Shown here: piece after piece, positions 12,547 through 21,330 of the stretch
How the letters are laid out: each line of letters begins with the position of its first letter
How positions within the stretch are numbered: the first letter of the stretch is position 1
From: a virus
Virus record (IMG/VR): IMGVR_UViG_3300042691_005016
Location: 1-31,676 of that record
Direction: 5' to 3' (one strand)
DNA: 31,676 nt
Program-made: the position numbers and the translations under genes
Notes under the pieces: model-generated
The model's database searches: none
What the model was told of the DNA's origin: nothing
What the model saw: the letters and a program-made list of their open reading frames with translations, nothing else

Positions 12547-12576
12547 TTTGAGGTGTGTGCTATTTGTTTATATTTG
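12547..12576 (+). promoter_or_regulatory. Promoter with good -33 and -7 elements
   Basis: TTTG (12547-12550), 18-nt spacer, TATATTTG (12569-12576): the best match to the Bacteroidetes promoter in this window. A second terminator begins only 20 nt further on. Confidence 0.55.
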
Positions 12577-12596
12577 TTTTAAAACGTTAGGTAAGG

Positions 12597-12628
12597 AAAG
12601 GGGTTTTTACAGCCCCTTTTGTTGTTTT
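12597..12628 (+). terminator. Second terminator-like hairpin
   Basis: AAAGGGG (12597-12603) pairs with CCCCTTT (12613-12619), loop of nine bases, then TTTGTTGTTTT. Together with the promoter just upstream it would release an RNA of roughly 45 nt, or act as an attenuator for the packaging operon. Confidence 0.75.
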
Positions 12629-12643
12629 ATTAATTTGAACTAA

Positions 12644-12656
12644 TCGGAATTTCCGA
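12644..12656. promoter_or_regulatory. Short palindrome, possible operator
   Basis: TCGGAA-T-TTCCGA is a perfect inverted repeat with 6-bp arms between the second terminator and the promoter of the packaging operon. It stands out because GC pairs are scarce here. Confidence 0.4.
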
Positions 12657-12714
12657 ACAGTTGAGTGGAATTATTAAAATAATTAAAATATTTTTTTTAT
12701 TACAAATTTTTACA

Positions 12715-12722
12715 TACTTTTG
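12715..12722 (+). promoter_or_regulatory. -7 element of the packaging operon
   Basis: TACTTTTG matches TAnnTTTG and lies 20 nt before the ATG at 12743, with a leader of AAATTAAATTAAATATA, a typical A-rich translation start region. Confidence 0.5.
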
Positions 12723-12742
12723 TCTAAATTAAATTAAATATA

Positions 12743-12985
12743 ATGAGTAAAGGAAAACTAACAGATGAACAATATCAGTATGTTCTATCTTTAAATGAGC
12801 GATATCATTCGCAAAAAAGAGACCTAGCCGACACGGTTATACTGCTTGACGGTTTAGAATCAAAGAAGCAACGATTGATTGCTGAATCAAATATTACATC
12901 TGAAGATTTAAGAAAGTTTCAAGAGGAGATGTATAACCAATATGGTGAAATCAAAATAAATATGCAGACTGGTGAATACGATTAG
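12743..12985 (+). CDS. Small coiled-coil protein of unknown function
   Basis: 80 residues, mostly helical: SLNERYHSQKRDLADTVILLDGLESKKQRLIAE has regular spacing of Leu, Ile and Val, and a second helix EDLRKFQEEMYNQYGE follows. The end is NMQTGEYD. It is the first gene of the packaging operon. Possible roles are a chaperone or regulator of packaging; nothing in the sequence decides this. The end overlaps the next gene. Confidence 0.6.
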   Translation: MSKGKLTDEQYQYVLSLNERYHSQKRDLADTVILLDGLESKKQRLIAESNITSEDLRKFQEEMYNQYGEIKINMQTGEYD

Positions 12986-13196
12986 AAGAATAACAGTAGG
13001 TAATGAGTACACAAAAGGTATGCACTATATTTTAGGGCAAACTATTAATGTATTAGATGCTGAGTATAAAATTCATAGTTTTTTAAACAGTGATAATTGC
13101 TTTGATATATTTATTGAAAAAAACAAAGAGGTTGTAAAATGGAAAAGTTTATATAAATCATTACCATTAACAATTGAATACGATATTGATTTTTAA
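12972..13196 (+). CDS. Hypothetical protein with GTG start
   Basis: 74 residues from a GTG at 12972, which overlaps the preceding gene by 14 bp; the first internal ATG is at 13020 and would leave 58 residues. Sequence features: RRITVGNEYTKGMHYILGQTINV then IHSFLNSDNCFDIFIEKNKEVVKWKSL, with alternating strands as in a small beta barrel. The stop overlaps the ATG of the GroES-like gene (TAATG), so translation is coupled. No family recognised. Confidence 0.6.
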   Translation: MNTIRRITVGNEYTKGMHYILGQTINVLDAEYKIHSFLNSDNCFDIFIEKNKEVVKWKSLYKSLPLTIEYDIDF

Positions 13197-13756
13197 TGAA
13201 GCCATTATTCTCATTTTTAGTAAAACCACTTAACGGAAAAAGATATAACAACACTAAGAATATTGAGGGTGTTGAGTTTATCACATCTGTATCACAAGAA
13301 GACCATACAGCTACACAGCGATACGCAACAGTAGTTGAAACACCTATTGGATATAGTGGTGATGTTAAGATAGGTGATACTATAATAGTCCATCATAATA
13401 TATTTAGAAAATATTATGGAATGGGCGGAAATGAGAAAAGTGGATTCGGTCATATAATTGATGATTTATATTTAGTTGATTTAGATCAGGCATACTTGCA
13501 TACTCAAGAAAATAGTGAGTGGTACTCTATAGACGATTTTGTATTCATAAAACCAGTCGATTCTACATTGTCATTTTCAACAGACATATACGAGCCTAAT
13601 CATGGAGTAGTCAGATACACTAATAAAAAATTGCTTAGCCAGGAAGTTACAGCAGGTACAAAAGTAATATTTACACCGTACAGCGAGTATCAGTTCATCA
13701 TTGGTGAAGAAATGTTATATAGGATGAAGACAAAAGACATATCCATAGTATTATGA
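13196..13756 (+). CDS. GroES-like co-chaperonin with two barrel domains
   Basis: 186 residues, twice the length of GroES. The first unit (about 1-95) begins with FSFLVKPLNGKRY and contains ATVVETPIGYSGDVKIGDTIIVHHNIF (44-70), the strand and turn pattern of Cpn10 (GxVxxVGDxVxF). The second (108-186) has FVFIKPVDSTLSFS, HGVVRY (136-141), AGTKVIFTPYSEYQFIIG (153-170) and the GroES-like end LYRMKTKDISIVL. Similar double-domain proteins lie near terminase genes in other large phages and are annotated co-chaperonin. It lies two genes after a new promoter and overlaps the small terminase gene (ATGA). It may replace a GroES lid on the host or phage chaperonin during head assembly, like T4 gp31. Family by pattern; function inferred. 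Confidence 0.7.
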   Translation: MKPLFSFLVKPLNGKRYNNTKNIEGVEFITSVSQEDHTATQRYATVVETPIGYSGDVKIGDTIIVHHNIFRKYYGMGGNEKSGFGHIIDDLYLVDLDQAYLHTQENSEWYSIDDFVFIKPVDSTLSFSTDIYEPNHGVVRYTNKKLLSQEVTAGTKVIFTPYSEYQFIIGEEMLYRMKTKDISIVL

Positions 13757-14052
13757 GTGACTATAAATTAAAGCGTAAAGAAATACTTGATGCAGCTCAA
13801 AAGGGAATTGATGAGCTTATAAAAGTATTAAGAGATCCAATTATAGGCAATAGTGATGATTCAGATATATCTGCCGATAAAATGAAGAACGCAGCAGCAG
13901 CTAAAAAATTAGCGTTCAATGATGCTTTAGAGATGTTAAAAAGGATAGAGGACGAGGAGAATTTACTATATGAAAATTCTATTGATAAAAAAGACGTAAA
14001 AGAAATACCTTCTAGTTTCGCTGAGAGAAGAGCGGTAAAATCAAATAAATGA
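13753..14052 (+). CDS. terS: Putative small terminase subunit
   Basis: 99 residues, helical and highly charged. It starts with YKLKRKEILDAAQKGIDELIKVL and contains a middle helix ADKMKNAAAAKKLAFNDALEMLKRIEDEE, the kind of Ala-rich helix found in small terminase proteins of crAss-like and related phages. It lies directly before the large terminase with an ATGA overlap, the classic position. There is no recognisable HTH. It is expected to recognise the DNA for packaging and to stimulate the ATPase. The assignment rests mainly on position. Confidence 0.6.
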   Translation: MSDYKLKRKEILDAAQKGIDELIKVLRDPIIGNSDDSDISADKMKNAAAAKKLAFNDALEMLKRIEDEENLLYENSIDKKDVKEIPSSFAERRAVKSNK

Positions 14053-16274
14053 GTCAGTTATATAGAATAATAGAACCAATATCTGTAAAAGAAATTGATA
14101 GTCGTAACAAAAAGAAAAAATGGGAGTATGGCTACAATGAAGAGTTTGATATAGTTGTTATATCGAAAGATGGTACTATTGGGCAAATATACGAAATAAA
14201 CTCATTAAAAATAGCACTACCTTCTACACCGAATAGGGTAGATAATAAAAATAATAGATGGACACCAACACCATTACCTGATGAATTACAAAAGCTAAAA
14301 TCAGTATTTGAATGGAATAAAAGAGATAAATCTTTTAAATCTCAGTATGTAGACTTTATTGATAACGAATTTGATAAAAGGGAGTATGGGTATTGGTTTA
14401 TGAATAGAGGTGTAAAGACTTACATGACTGGCTCACAATACGTCTACTTGAATTACTCTAAGATAGATGTTGGGCTACCTGATTTTCGTGAATCAAACAG
14501 AATATTATTTATTTTTTGGGAAGCTTGCAAAGCTGATAAGCGTTCATTTGGAATGTGCTACTTAAAAAATAGACGTTCAGGATTTTCATTTATGAGTTCA
14601 TCTGAATGTGTAAACATAAGTACACTTGCTAAGGACGCAAGAATTGGGATACTATCTAAGACGGGTAGTGACGCTAAGATTATGTTTACCAATAAGGTTG
14701 TGCCAATATTAAAGAATTATCCGTTCTTTTTTAAACCTGTTCAGGATGGTAGTGACAATCCAAAAACCGAATTAGCTTTCCGTGTCCCTGCGTCAAGGAT
14801 AACTAAGCGTACCATGATGCAAGATCACGAAGAAGAGGTTGAGGGGCTTGACACGTCAATAGATTGGAAGAATACAGATGACAACTCATACGATGGTGAG
14901 AAGCTAAAGTTTTTAACGCACGATGAATCTGGGAAATGGATAAAGCCTAATAACATCTTAAATAACTGGCGTGTAACAAAGACTTGTTTACGTTTAGGTA
15001 GTCGCATTGTAGGAAAGTGTATGATGGGTTCAACATCAAATGCTAAATCAAAAGGTGGACATGAATTTAAGTCATTATATGAAGATTCAAATCCAAGGTA
15101 TAGAAGTGCCAACGGTCAAACAAAATCAGGTTTATATGCTTTGTTTATTCCAATGGAGCATAACTTAGAGGGTTTTATTGATGAATATGGCTATGCTATA
15201 GTTGAAGATCCAAAAGAGCCAATTAAAAATTCTGAAGGTGATTTTGTTGATATAGGTGCAATTACATATTGGGAGCGTGAGGCAGACGTATTAAAAAGAG
15301 ATCAAGATGCGCTAAATGAATTTTACAGACAGTTCCCAAGAACTGAACCTCATGCCTTCCGTGATGAATCTAAAGAGTCTATATTTAACTTAACAAAGTT
15401 ATATTCTCAAATAGATTTTAATGATGGTCAAATACACGCAAGGAATTTGACTAAAGGGAATTTTAGTTGGAAAAACGGATTAAAAGATACTCAAGTAGTA
15501 TTCACTCCAGACAATAAGGGTAGATTTTTAATATCATGGATACCTCCATTAAGACTACAAAATAGAGTAGCAAATCGTAATGGACAATTTATACCATTAA
15601 ATGAAAGTTTAGGGGCGTTTGGATGTGACCCTTATGATATATCTGGAACAGTAAGTGGGGGCGGATCTAATGGATCGTTACATGGATTAACAAGATTCTC
15701 AATGGATGATGACGTACCTCCTAATGTTTTCTTTTTAGAGTATATAGCTAGACCTCAAACAGCGGAAATATTCTTTGAGGACGTTCTTATGGCTTGTTTC
15801 TTTTATGGTATGCCAATGTTGTGTGAGAATAATAAACCAAGGCTATTATATCATTTTAAGAATAGAGGATATAGAAAATTCTCTATGAATAGACCTGATA
15901 AGAAGATTGAGCAGTTATCAAAAACAGAAAAAGAGCTAGGTGGAATACCGTCATCATCTGAAGATATAAAACAAGCCCATGCCGCTTCTATTGAAACTTA
16001 TATCGAAACACACGTTGGATATGATACAGAAGGCACATATAGAGATCCTGAAGAGATAGGTAATATGCCATTCAATAGAACGTTATTAGATTGGGTTAAT
16101 TTCAATATAACAAAGCGTGAGAAATATGATGCTTCGATTAGTTCTGGATATGCAATTATGGCAAATAATAAACATCAATTTCAAGTTGAACAAAAAAAGT
16201 CAAAAATAAGTGTTAACTTTGCAAGATACAATAACAAAGGAGGATTAAGTAGTAAATTAGCAGAGTATGAATAA
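14049..16274 (+). CDS. terL: Terminase large subunit (DNA packaging ATPase/nuclease)
   Basis: 741 residues, in the range of crAss-like terminases. N-terminal region contains YGYWFMNRGVKTYMTGSQYVYLNY and LPDFRESNRILFIFWE. The nucleotide-binding region is FGMCYLKNRRSGFSFMSSSE (167-186), a deviant Walker A with no classical GKT. The ATPase coupling motif is seen as MMGSTSNAKSKGG (about 325-337). The C-terminal nuclease domain has FGCDPYD with D527 as the first metal-binding Asp and a final LLDWVNFNI segment. The protein docks on the portal, encoded next with an 8-bp overlap, and pumps and cuts DNA. Confidence 0.9.
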   Translation: MSQLYRIIEPISVKEIDSRNKKKKWEYGYNEEFDIVVISKDGTIGQIYEINSLKIALPSTPNRVDNKNNRWTPTPLPDELQKLKSVFEWNKRDKSFKSQYVDFIDNEFDKREYGYWFMNRGVKTYMTGSQYVYLNYSKIDVGLPDFRESNRILFIFWEACKADKRSFGMCYLKNRRSGFSFMSSSECVNISTLAKDARIGILSKTGSDAKIMFTNKVVPILKNYPFFFKPVQDGSDNPKTELAFRVPASRITKRTMMQDHEEEVEGLDTSIDWKNTDDNSYDGEKLKFLTHDESGKWIKPNNILNNWRVTKTCLRLGSRIVGKCMMGSTSNAKSKGGHEFKSLYEDSNPRYRSANGQTKSGLYALFIPMEHNLEGFIDEYGYAIVEDPKEPIKNSEGDFVDIGAITYWEREADVLKRDQDALNEFYRQFPRTEPHAFRDESKESIFNLTKLYSQIDFNDGQIHARNLTKGNFSWKNGLKDTQVVFTPDNKGRFLISWIPPLRLQNRVANRNGQFIPLNESLGAFGCDPYDISGTVSGGGSNGSLHGLTRFSMDDDVPPNVFFLEYIARPQTAEIFFEDVLMACFFYGMPMLCENNKPRLLYHFKNRGYRKFSMNRPDKKIEQLSKTEKELGGIPSSSEDIKQAHAASIETYIETHVGYDTEGTYRDPEEIGNMPFNRTLLDWVNFNITKREKYDASISSGYAIMANNKHQFQVEQKKSKISVNFARYNNKGGLSSKLAEYE

Positions 16275-18696
16275 AAGATTAGTCGAGTCGGCTATTTTTC
16301 CATCTCATTCGATAAGTGACTTAGATAAAGCTACTGAAGAATATGGTCTTAGTGTAGGTAAAGCTATTCAATATGAATGGTTCAAACGTGCAGGCGCAAC
16401 TTGCAAGTACTATGATCAATGGAGAGATTACCATTTATTAAGATTATACGCTAGGGGTGAACAGCCAGTAGATAAGTATAAATCAGAATTTGCAATAGAA
16501 GGTGATTTATCTTATACTAATTTAGATTGGACACCAATACCTATTATATCAAAATTTGTCGACATTGTAGGAAATGGAATATCTAATCGTGATTACGAAA
16601 TTAAAGCTAGTGCTGAGGATGCGTTATCAGCAGAAAAAAAGAATAAGTTCCAAGAATTAGTAGAGTCTGATATGTTAACAAAAGACATATTAGAAATTAC
16701 AAAACAAGAGTGGGGTGTAGATGCTTATAACATTCCTCCAGAGGAGTTACCACAAAATGATCAAGAACTAGAATTATATATGCAAATCAAATATAAGCCG
16801 TCAATAGAGATAGCTTGTGAGATTTCAATATCTAATATATTAAACATGAATGATTTCGTATCTATCAAAGAAAGATGCGACATTGACGTTATTACACTTG
16901 GTGTATCTTGGGTAAAACATTCATTTAATAAAGATATAGGATTAAAAATAGAGTATGTTGATCCAGCTTATATAGTTCACTCATATACAGAATCACCTAC
17001 TTTTGATGACTGTTTTTATTTTGGAGAGGTAAAACAAGTTCACTATTCTGAGATTAAGAAAATAAATCCATCAATTACAAATGATGAGTTAGAGGAATTA
17101 AAAGCAGAGGGTATATTATGGGTTCAAGAATATGGTGGATACTATAGATACCATGATGAACTTTATAAAGCGGAGACAGTTCCGATGTTGTACTTTAATT
17201 ATAAAACAACAATAAATACTGTCTATAAGGAAAAAACATTAAATAACGGTGGCAAACGTGTTATAAAACGTGACGATCAATTCAATCCATCTGAAGATGA
17301 GATGATGGATAATAGATTCTCTAAGCTATCAAAAACAATTGACGTATGGTATGACGGTGTAATGGTTTTAGGTTCATGTAAGTTATTGAAGTGGGATCTT
17401 CAAAAAAACATGGTTAGACCTAAAGCTGCGACACATAAAGTTTACCCTAACTATATAGGCATTGCTCCAAGATCATATAAAGGGTCTTACGATTCGTTAG
17501 TAAGACGTATGATACCATTTGCAGACCAAATACAATTTATTCACTTAAAACTTCAGCATATATTATCAAGATTAGTTCCTGATGGTATTTATATTGATGC
17601 TGACGGTATTAATGAGGTTGACTTAGGCACGGGTGCTGCATATAATCCAGAGGACGCATTAAAATTATATTTCCAAACGGGTAGTATCATTGGTAGGTCA
17701 ATGACTCAAGATGGAGAATTTAATCATGGTAAAATTCCTATCCAGGAGATTGGTAAAGGTGATAGTTTAAATAAAATATCATCATTAATTAATCAATATA
17801 ATCACTACCTAAATATGATACGTGATGTAACAGGTATTAATGAGGCTGTTGATGGTTCGAGACCTGACTCATATTCATTAGTAGGGTTACAGAAATTAGC
17901 GGCAGCAAATTCAAATACAGCAACACGTCATATATTAAAAGGTGGGTTTACGCTTACAAAGAGATTAGCTGAGGCTTGTATTGTAAGAACGGCTGATATT
18001 TTAGAGTATGCCGACTTTAAGGATGAGTTTGCTATGCAAATAGGTAAATATAATGTTTCATTATTAAATGATATTAAAACGTTATATCTGTATTCTTTTG
18101 GTATATATTTACAAGTAGCACCTGACGAAGAAGAGAGAGCTAATATGGAGAATAATATCCAGATTGCTCTTCAGCAAGGTATGATAGACTTAGATGACGC
18201 TATTGATATTAGACAAATTAAAAACATCAAACTTGCAAACGAACTTCTTAAAGTTAAGAAGAAAAAACGTAACGAAGCTAGGATGGCTGAGGAGCAAAAG
18301 AAAATGGAGATGCAGACTGTTATGAATAGTCAGTCGGCTCAAGTTGCGTCTGAAGCTAAAATGCAAGCGTTACAATTAGAATCACAAGCTAAGCTACAAG
18401 CTATTAATGCAGAAGCTCAAGCTAAGATACAAGTTATGCAAGCTGAGGTAGAGGCTAAGAAACAATTAATGGATGTAGAGTTCCAATATAATATGAAGCT
18501 AAAAGGTATGGAATCACAAGCTTTGTCTCAAAAAGAAAAAGAGCGTGAGGACAGAAAAGATGAGCGAGTAAAGAAGCAAGGGACAGTTCAATCTAAGTTA
18601 ATAGATCAGCGTAAAAAAGAGTCTGAACCTATAGATTTCGAGAGTAATGAGGATACACTTGATGGATTTGATTTATCAGAATTTGAACCGAGATAA
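16267..18696 (+). CDS. Portal protein
   Basis: 809 residues, matching the length of crAss-like portals. Residues 1-650 form the portal body: an N-terminal part with KYYDQWRDYHLLRLYARGEQ, a central segment with PNYIGIAPRSYKGSYDSLVRRMIPFADQIQ (about 397-425) and RDVTGINEAVDGSRPDSYSLVGLQKLAAANSN (518-549), the typical stem and wing pattern. From about 655 a Gln/Ala/Lys-rich coiled coil (MQALQLESQAKLQAINAEAQAKIQ) runs to about 770 and ends in an acidic tail. Twelve copies are expected to form the ring through which DNA is packed and released. The start overlaps the large terminase gene. A -7 element and new gene follow. Confidence 0.88.
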   Translation: MNKRLVESAIFPSHSISDLDKATEEYGLSVGKAIQYEWFKRAGATCKYYDQWRDYHLLRLYARGEQPVDKYKSEFAIEGDLSYTNLDWTPIPIISKFVDIVGNGISNRDYEIKASAEDALSAEKKNKFQELVESDMLTKDILEITKQEWGVDAYNIPPEELPQNDQELELYMQIKYKPSIEIACEISISNILNMNDFVSIKERCDIDVITLGVSWVKHSFNKDIGLKIEYVDPAYIVHSYTESPTFDDCFYFGEVKQVHYSEIKKINPSITNDELEELKAEGILWVQEYGGYYRYHDELYKAETVPMLYFNYKTTINTVYKEKTLNNGGKRVIKRDDQFNPSEDEMMDNRFSKLSKTIDVWYDGVMVLGSCKLLKWDLQKNMVRPKAATHKVYPNYIGIAPRSYKGSYDSLVRRMIPFADQIQFIHLKLQHILSRLVPDGIYIDADGINEVDLGTGAAYNPEDALKLYFQTGSIIGRSMTQDGEFNHGKIPIQEIGKGDSLNKISSLINQYNHYLNMIRDVTGINEAVDGSRPDSYSLVGLQKLAAANSNTATRHILKGGFTLTKRLAEACIVRTADILEYADFKDEFAMQIGKYNVSLLNDIKTLYLYSFGIYLQVAPDEEERANMENNIQIALQQGMIDLDDAIDIRQIKNIKLANELLKVKKKKRNEARMAEEQKKMEMQTVMNSQSAQVASEAKMQALQLESQAKLQAINAEAQAKIQVMQAEVEAKKQLMDVEFQYNMKLKGMESQALSQKEKEREDRKDERVKKQGTVQSKLIDQRKKESEPIDFESNEDTLDGFDLSEFEPR

Positions 18697-18716
18697 TTTT
18701 ATTCAAAAATTTTTAT

Positions 18717-18724
18717 TAAATTTG
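18717..18724 (+). promoter_or_regulatory. -7 element before the scaffold gene
   Basis: TAAATTTG matches TAnnTTTG and is followed by a short AT-rich leader (TTCAATTAAAT) and the ATG at 18746. No -33 TTG at proper spacing. Confidence 0.45.
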
Positions 18725-18745
18725 CAATATTAAATTCAATTAAAT

Positions 18746-19849
18746 ATGTTTAAAGTAAAATCAATTGACGGAACAGAAGAGAAGTCAATACAAGAAAAAG
18801 AGGCAGAATTTTTAGCTCAAGCGGAGCAAGAAAATAAAAACCTTGGAAATAGTGAACAACAACGAGGTACTGAAAGTCAAGAGCAAGAACCAGAGGTTTC
18901 TGCTAGATATGAGGTAACAGATAATGACGTTCTTTCACATATAAAGACAAAATACAATAAAGAATTAAACTCTATTGAAGATTTGTTTAAAGAAAAAGAG
19001 GTTACAAATGAAATCCCTTTCGAAGATGTTAAAACTTTCTTGAAGTACAAGGAAGAGACAGGTCGAGGGATAGATGACTTCGTTAAATTAAGCAAAGACT
19101 ACGATAAAGTTAATGAAGATAGCTTATTGTTAGATTATTACAAAGAGTTAAATCCTGATTTAGAATTAGATGACTTACAGTTCGAGATGAGCGAAAAGTT
19201 TATTTACGATGAGGATTATGACGACGATAAAGTAATTAAATCTAAAAAATTAGCTAAGAAAAAAGAGCTTGCAAAAGCCAAGGATTATTTCAACAAACTA
19301 AAGGAACAATATAAAATTCCTCTTGAGTCAAGAGAATCATTTATTCCAATAGAAGAGAAAGAATCGTATGAAGCTTTTAAAAGAAGTACGAAAGAAGCAT
19401 CTGACTATGAAACAGAAGTTTTACGCAAGCAAACTTACTTCACTCAAAAGACAGACGAGTTATTTAATAGTAACTTTGATGGATTTGAATTTAGTGTAGA
19501 CGACAAGAAAATACTATATAAGGTAGCTGATCCAAAAGCAGTAAAAGAAAAGCAATCATCAATAAGTAACTTTATAGGTAACTTTTTAGATGAGCAAGGA
19601 TTACTGAAGGATGCTAAAGCATACCATAAAGCATTGTCAATAGCGTCAGACCCTGATGGGTACGCTAAGTTTTTTTATGAGTTGGGTAAATCTGAAGGCG
19701 TAACAGAAGTTACAAAAAGTCAGAAGAATATTGATATGAGCTCTGCTACACCTGCTAGTCAGTCACAGACAAGACAATCGGGAGCGGTGGTAAGAGCAAG
19801 TGGAGATTCTAGCGACGGACGTTTAAGAGTAAAAATTAGAAATGTGTAA
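18746..19849 (+). CDS. Putative scaffolding/head assembly protein
   Basis: 367 residues, acidic and helical with many Glu, Lys, Asp and Gln, no membrane segments. It begins with a Glu/Gln-rich region (AEFLAQAEQENKN, SEQQRGTESQEQEPE), then several charged helices (LFKEKEV, DDLQFEMSEKF), Lys-rich helices and a Ser/Thr/Gln/Arg-rich tail ending GRLRVKIRNV. This composition and its place between portal and capsid genes fit a scaffold or a capsid-lining protein. A basic C-terminal tail that binds the capsid protein is typical of scaffolds such as P22 gp8. The sequence itself is not diagnostic. Confidence 0.65.
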   Translation: MFKVKSIDGTEEKSIQEKEAEFLAQAEQENKNLGNSEQQRGTESQEQEPEVSARYEVTDNDVLSHIKTKYNKELNSIEDLFKEKEVTNEIPFEDVKTFLKYKEETGRGIDDFVKLSKDYDKVNEDSLLLDYYKELNPDLELDDLQFEMSEKFIYDEDYDDDKVIKSKKLAKKKELAKAKDYFNKLKEQYKIPLESRESFIPIEEKESYEAFKRSTKEASDYETEVLRKQTYFTQKTDELFNSNFDGFEFSVDDKKILYKVADPKAVKEKQSSISNFIGNFLDEQGLLKDAKAYHKALSIASDPDGYAKFFYELGKSEGVTEVTKSQKNIDMSSATPASQSQTRQSGAVVRASGDSSDGRLRVKIRNV

Positions 19850-19874
19850 CAATTAAACCCAAAAAAAAAGAAAA

Positions 19875-21269
19875 ATGGCTGGTAATTTAGAAGTGAGCCC
19901 AGGGATAAATATTACCCCTGCTCCAAGTCAAGTTACTCTATCGAGTAACTACATCACAAATTTCGACTTCTTGTCTCAATATCTTCCAGATATTATGGAG
20001 CAAGAGTTCGAGCGTTATGGAAATCGTTCTATAGCGGCAATGTTACGTCAAGTTGGAGCTGAGCTTCCAAGTGCGTCTGACCTTATCAAATGGACAGAAC
20101 AAGGACGTTTACATACAAAATACACTGATTGTTCTATCGCTTATGGAGGTGGAAATGATACTGCTGTTTTAACAGTAGATGGAGGTACTTGTAACTTCCG
20201 TGTAGGACAAACTGTGTTTTTATCTCATAATGCGTCAACTGCTGCTGACAAAGCTGTAATTACAGCTAGAGCTGCAAATGATACATTTACAGTAGCTTAT
20301 TATGCTGCAGCTGGTGGTACTATTCCTGATACTGGGAATGATGACATCACTGCTTTCGTTTATGGTTCTGAGTTCCGTAAAGGAGTTAACGGAATGGAAG
20401 GTGCATTAGAGGCAGAGTCTGAAATCTTTGAAGTAAACCCAATTATCATTAAAGATAAATATGAGGTTAGTGGATCTGATATGGCTCAAATCGGATGGGT
20501 AGAAGTAGAAGGTGATAATGGAACTGGGTACTTATGGTACATCAAGTCTAATCACGAAACTCGTTTACGTTTCGAGGACTACTTAGAAATGTCTATGGTT
20601 GAGGCAGTTCCTGCTGAAACTAACTCTGGTGTAGCTGCATTAACAGCAACTACTGACGTTGGTAACAAAGGAACAGAAGGTATGTTGTATTCTATCGAAG
20701 ATAGAGGAAATGTATGGTCTGGTGGTATTCCTGATTCATTAGGTGACTTTGATGACATCATCAAACGTTTAGATGGACAAGGTGCTATCCAAGAGAATAT
20801 GTTATTCGTTAACAGAGACATGGATCTTGACTTGAACGATATGTTAGCTGCTCAAAACTCTTATGGAGTTGGTGGAACTTCTTATGGAATGTTCAACAAC
20901 AGTGAGCAAATGGCATTGAACCTAGGTTTCTCAGGATTCAAACGTGGATATGAGTTCTACAAAACAGATTGGAAATACTTGAACGATGCTACATTAAGAG
21001 GTAATCTTGTTGGTGGTTCTGTGAATGGTGTTTTAGTTCCTGCTGGAACAACAACTGTTTATGACAACGTATTAGGTAAGAACGCAAAACGTCCTTTCTT
21101 ACACGTTAGATACCGTAAATCTGAAACTGAAGATAGACGTTACAAAACTTGGATTACAGGTTCTGCAGGTGGTGCGCAAACTAGCGATTTAGACGCTATG
21201 GAAGTACACTACTTATCTGAAAGAGCTTTATGTACTTTAGGTGCTAACAACTTCTTTATTTTTCAATAG
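19875..21269 (+). CDS. Major capsid protein
   Basis: 464 residues. The N-terminal part contains FLSQYLPDIMEQEFERYGNRSIAAMLRQVGAELPSASDLIKWTEQGRLH, recognisable as the start of capsid proteins of crAss-like and marine Bacteroidetes podoviruses. Further on are EGALEAESEIFEVNPIIIKDKYEVSGSDMAQIGW, and a C-terminal KTDWKYLNDATLRG with RPFLHVRYRKSETEDRRYKTWITG. The HK97-fold is inferred from the family and position after portal and scaffold. Codons such as GTT, ACT, TTC and CGT are more frequent than in the neighbours, consistent with strong expression. A strong terminator follows the stop. Confidence 0.87.
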   Translation: MAGNLEVSPGINITPAPSQVTLSSNYITNFDFLSQYLPDIMEQEFERYGNRSIAAMLRQVGAELPSASDLIKWTEQGRLHTKYTDCSIAYGGGNDTAVLTVDGGTCNFRVGQTVFLSHNASTAADKAVITARAANDTFTVAYYAAAGGTIPDTGNDDITAFVYGSEFRKGVNGMEGALEAESEIFEVNPIIIKDKYEVSGSDMAQIGWVEVEGDNGTGYLWYIKSNHETRLRFEDYLEMSMVEAVPAETNSGVAALTATTDVGNKGTEGMLYSIEDRGNVWSGGIPDSLGDFDDIIKRLDGQGAIQENMLFVNRDMDLDLNDMLAAQNSYGVGGTSYGMFNNSEQMALNLGFSGFKRGYEFYKTDWKYLNDATLRGNLVGGSVNGVLVPAGTTTVYDNVLGKNAKRPFLHVRYRKSETEDRRYKTWITGSAGGAQTSDLDAMEVHYLSERALCTLGANNFFIFQ

Positions 21270-21279
21270 TAGTTTTTAG

Positions 21280-21308
21280 AGAGGGGATTAATTTCCCCTC
21301 TTTATTTT
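21280..21308 (+). terminator. Rho-independent terminator after the capsid gene
   Basis: AGAGGGGA (21280-21287) pairs with TCCCCTCT (21294-21301) with loop TTAATT, followed by T-rich sequence (TTTATTTTTATTTT). The strongest hairpin in the window, placed to limit read-through from the highly expressed capsid gene. Confidence 0.88.
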
Positions 21309-21330
21309 TATTTTAATTAAATTAAATCTT

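Noticed and set aside
14825-15112. Minus-strand ORF inside the large terminase gene
   Set aside because: Antisense of a conserved gene and with no promoter or leader.
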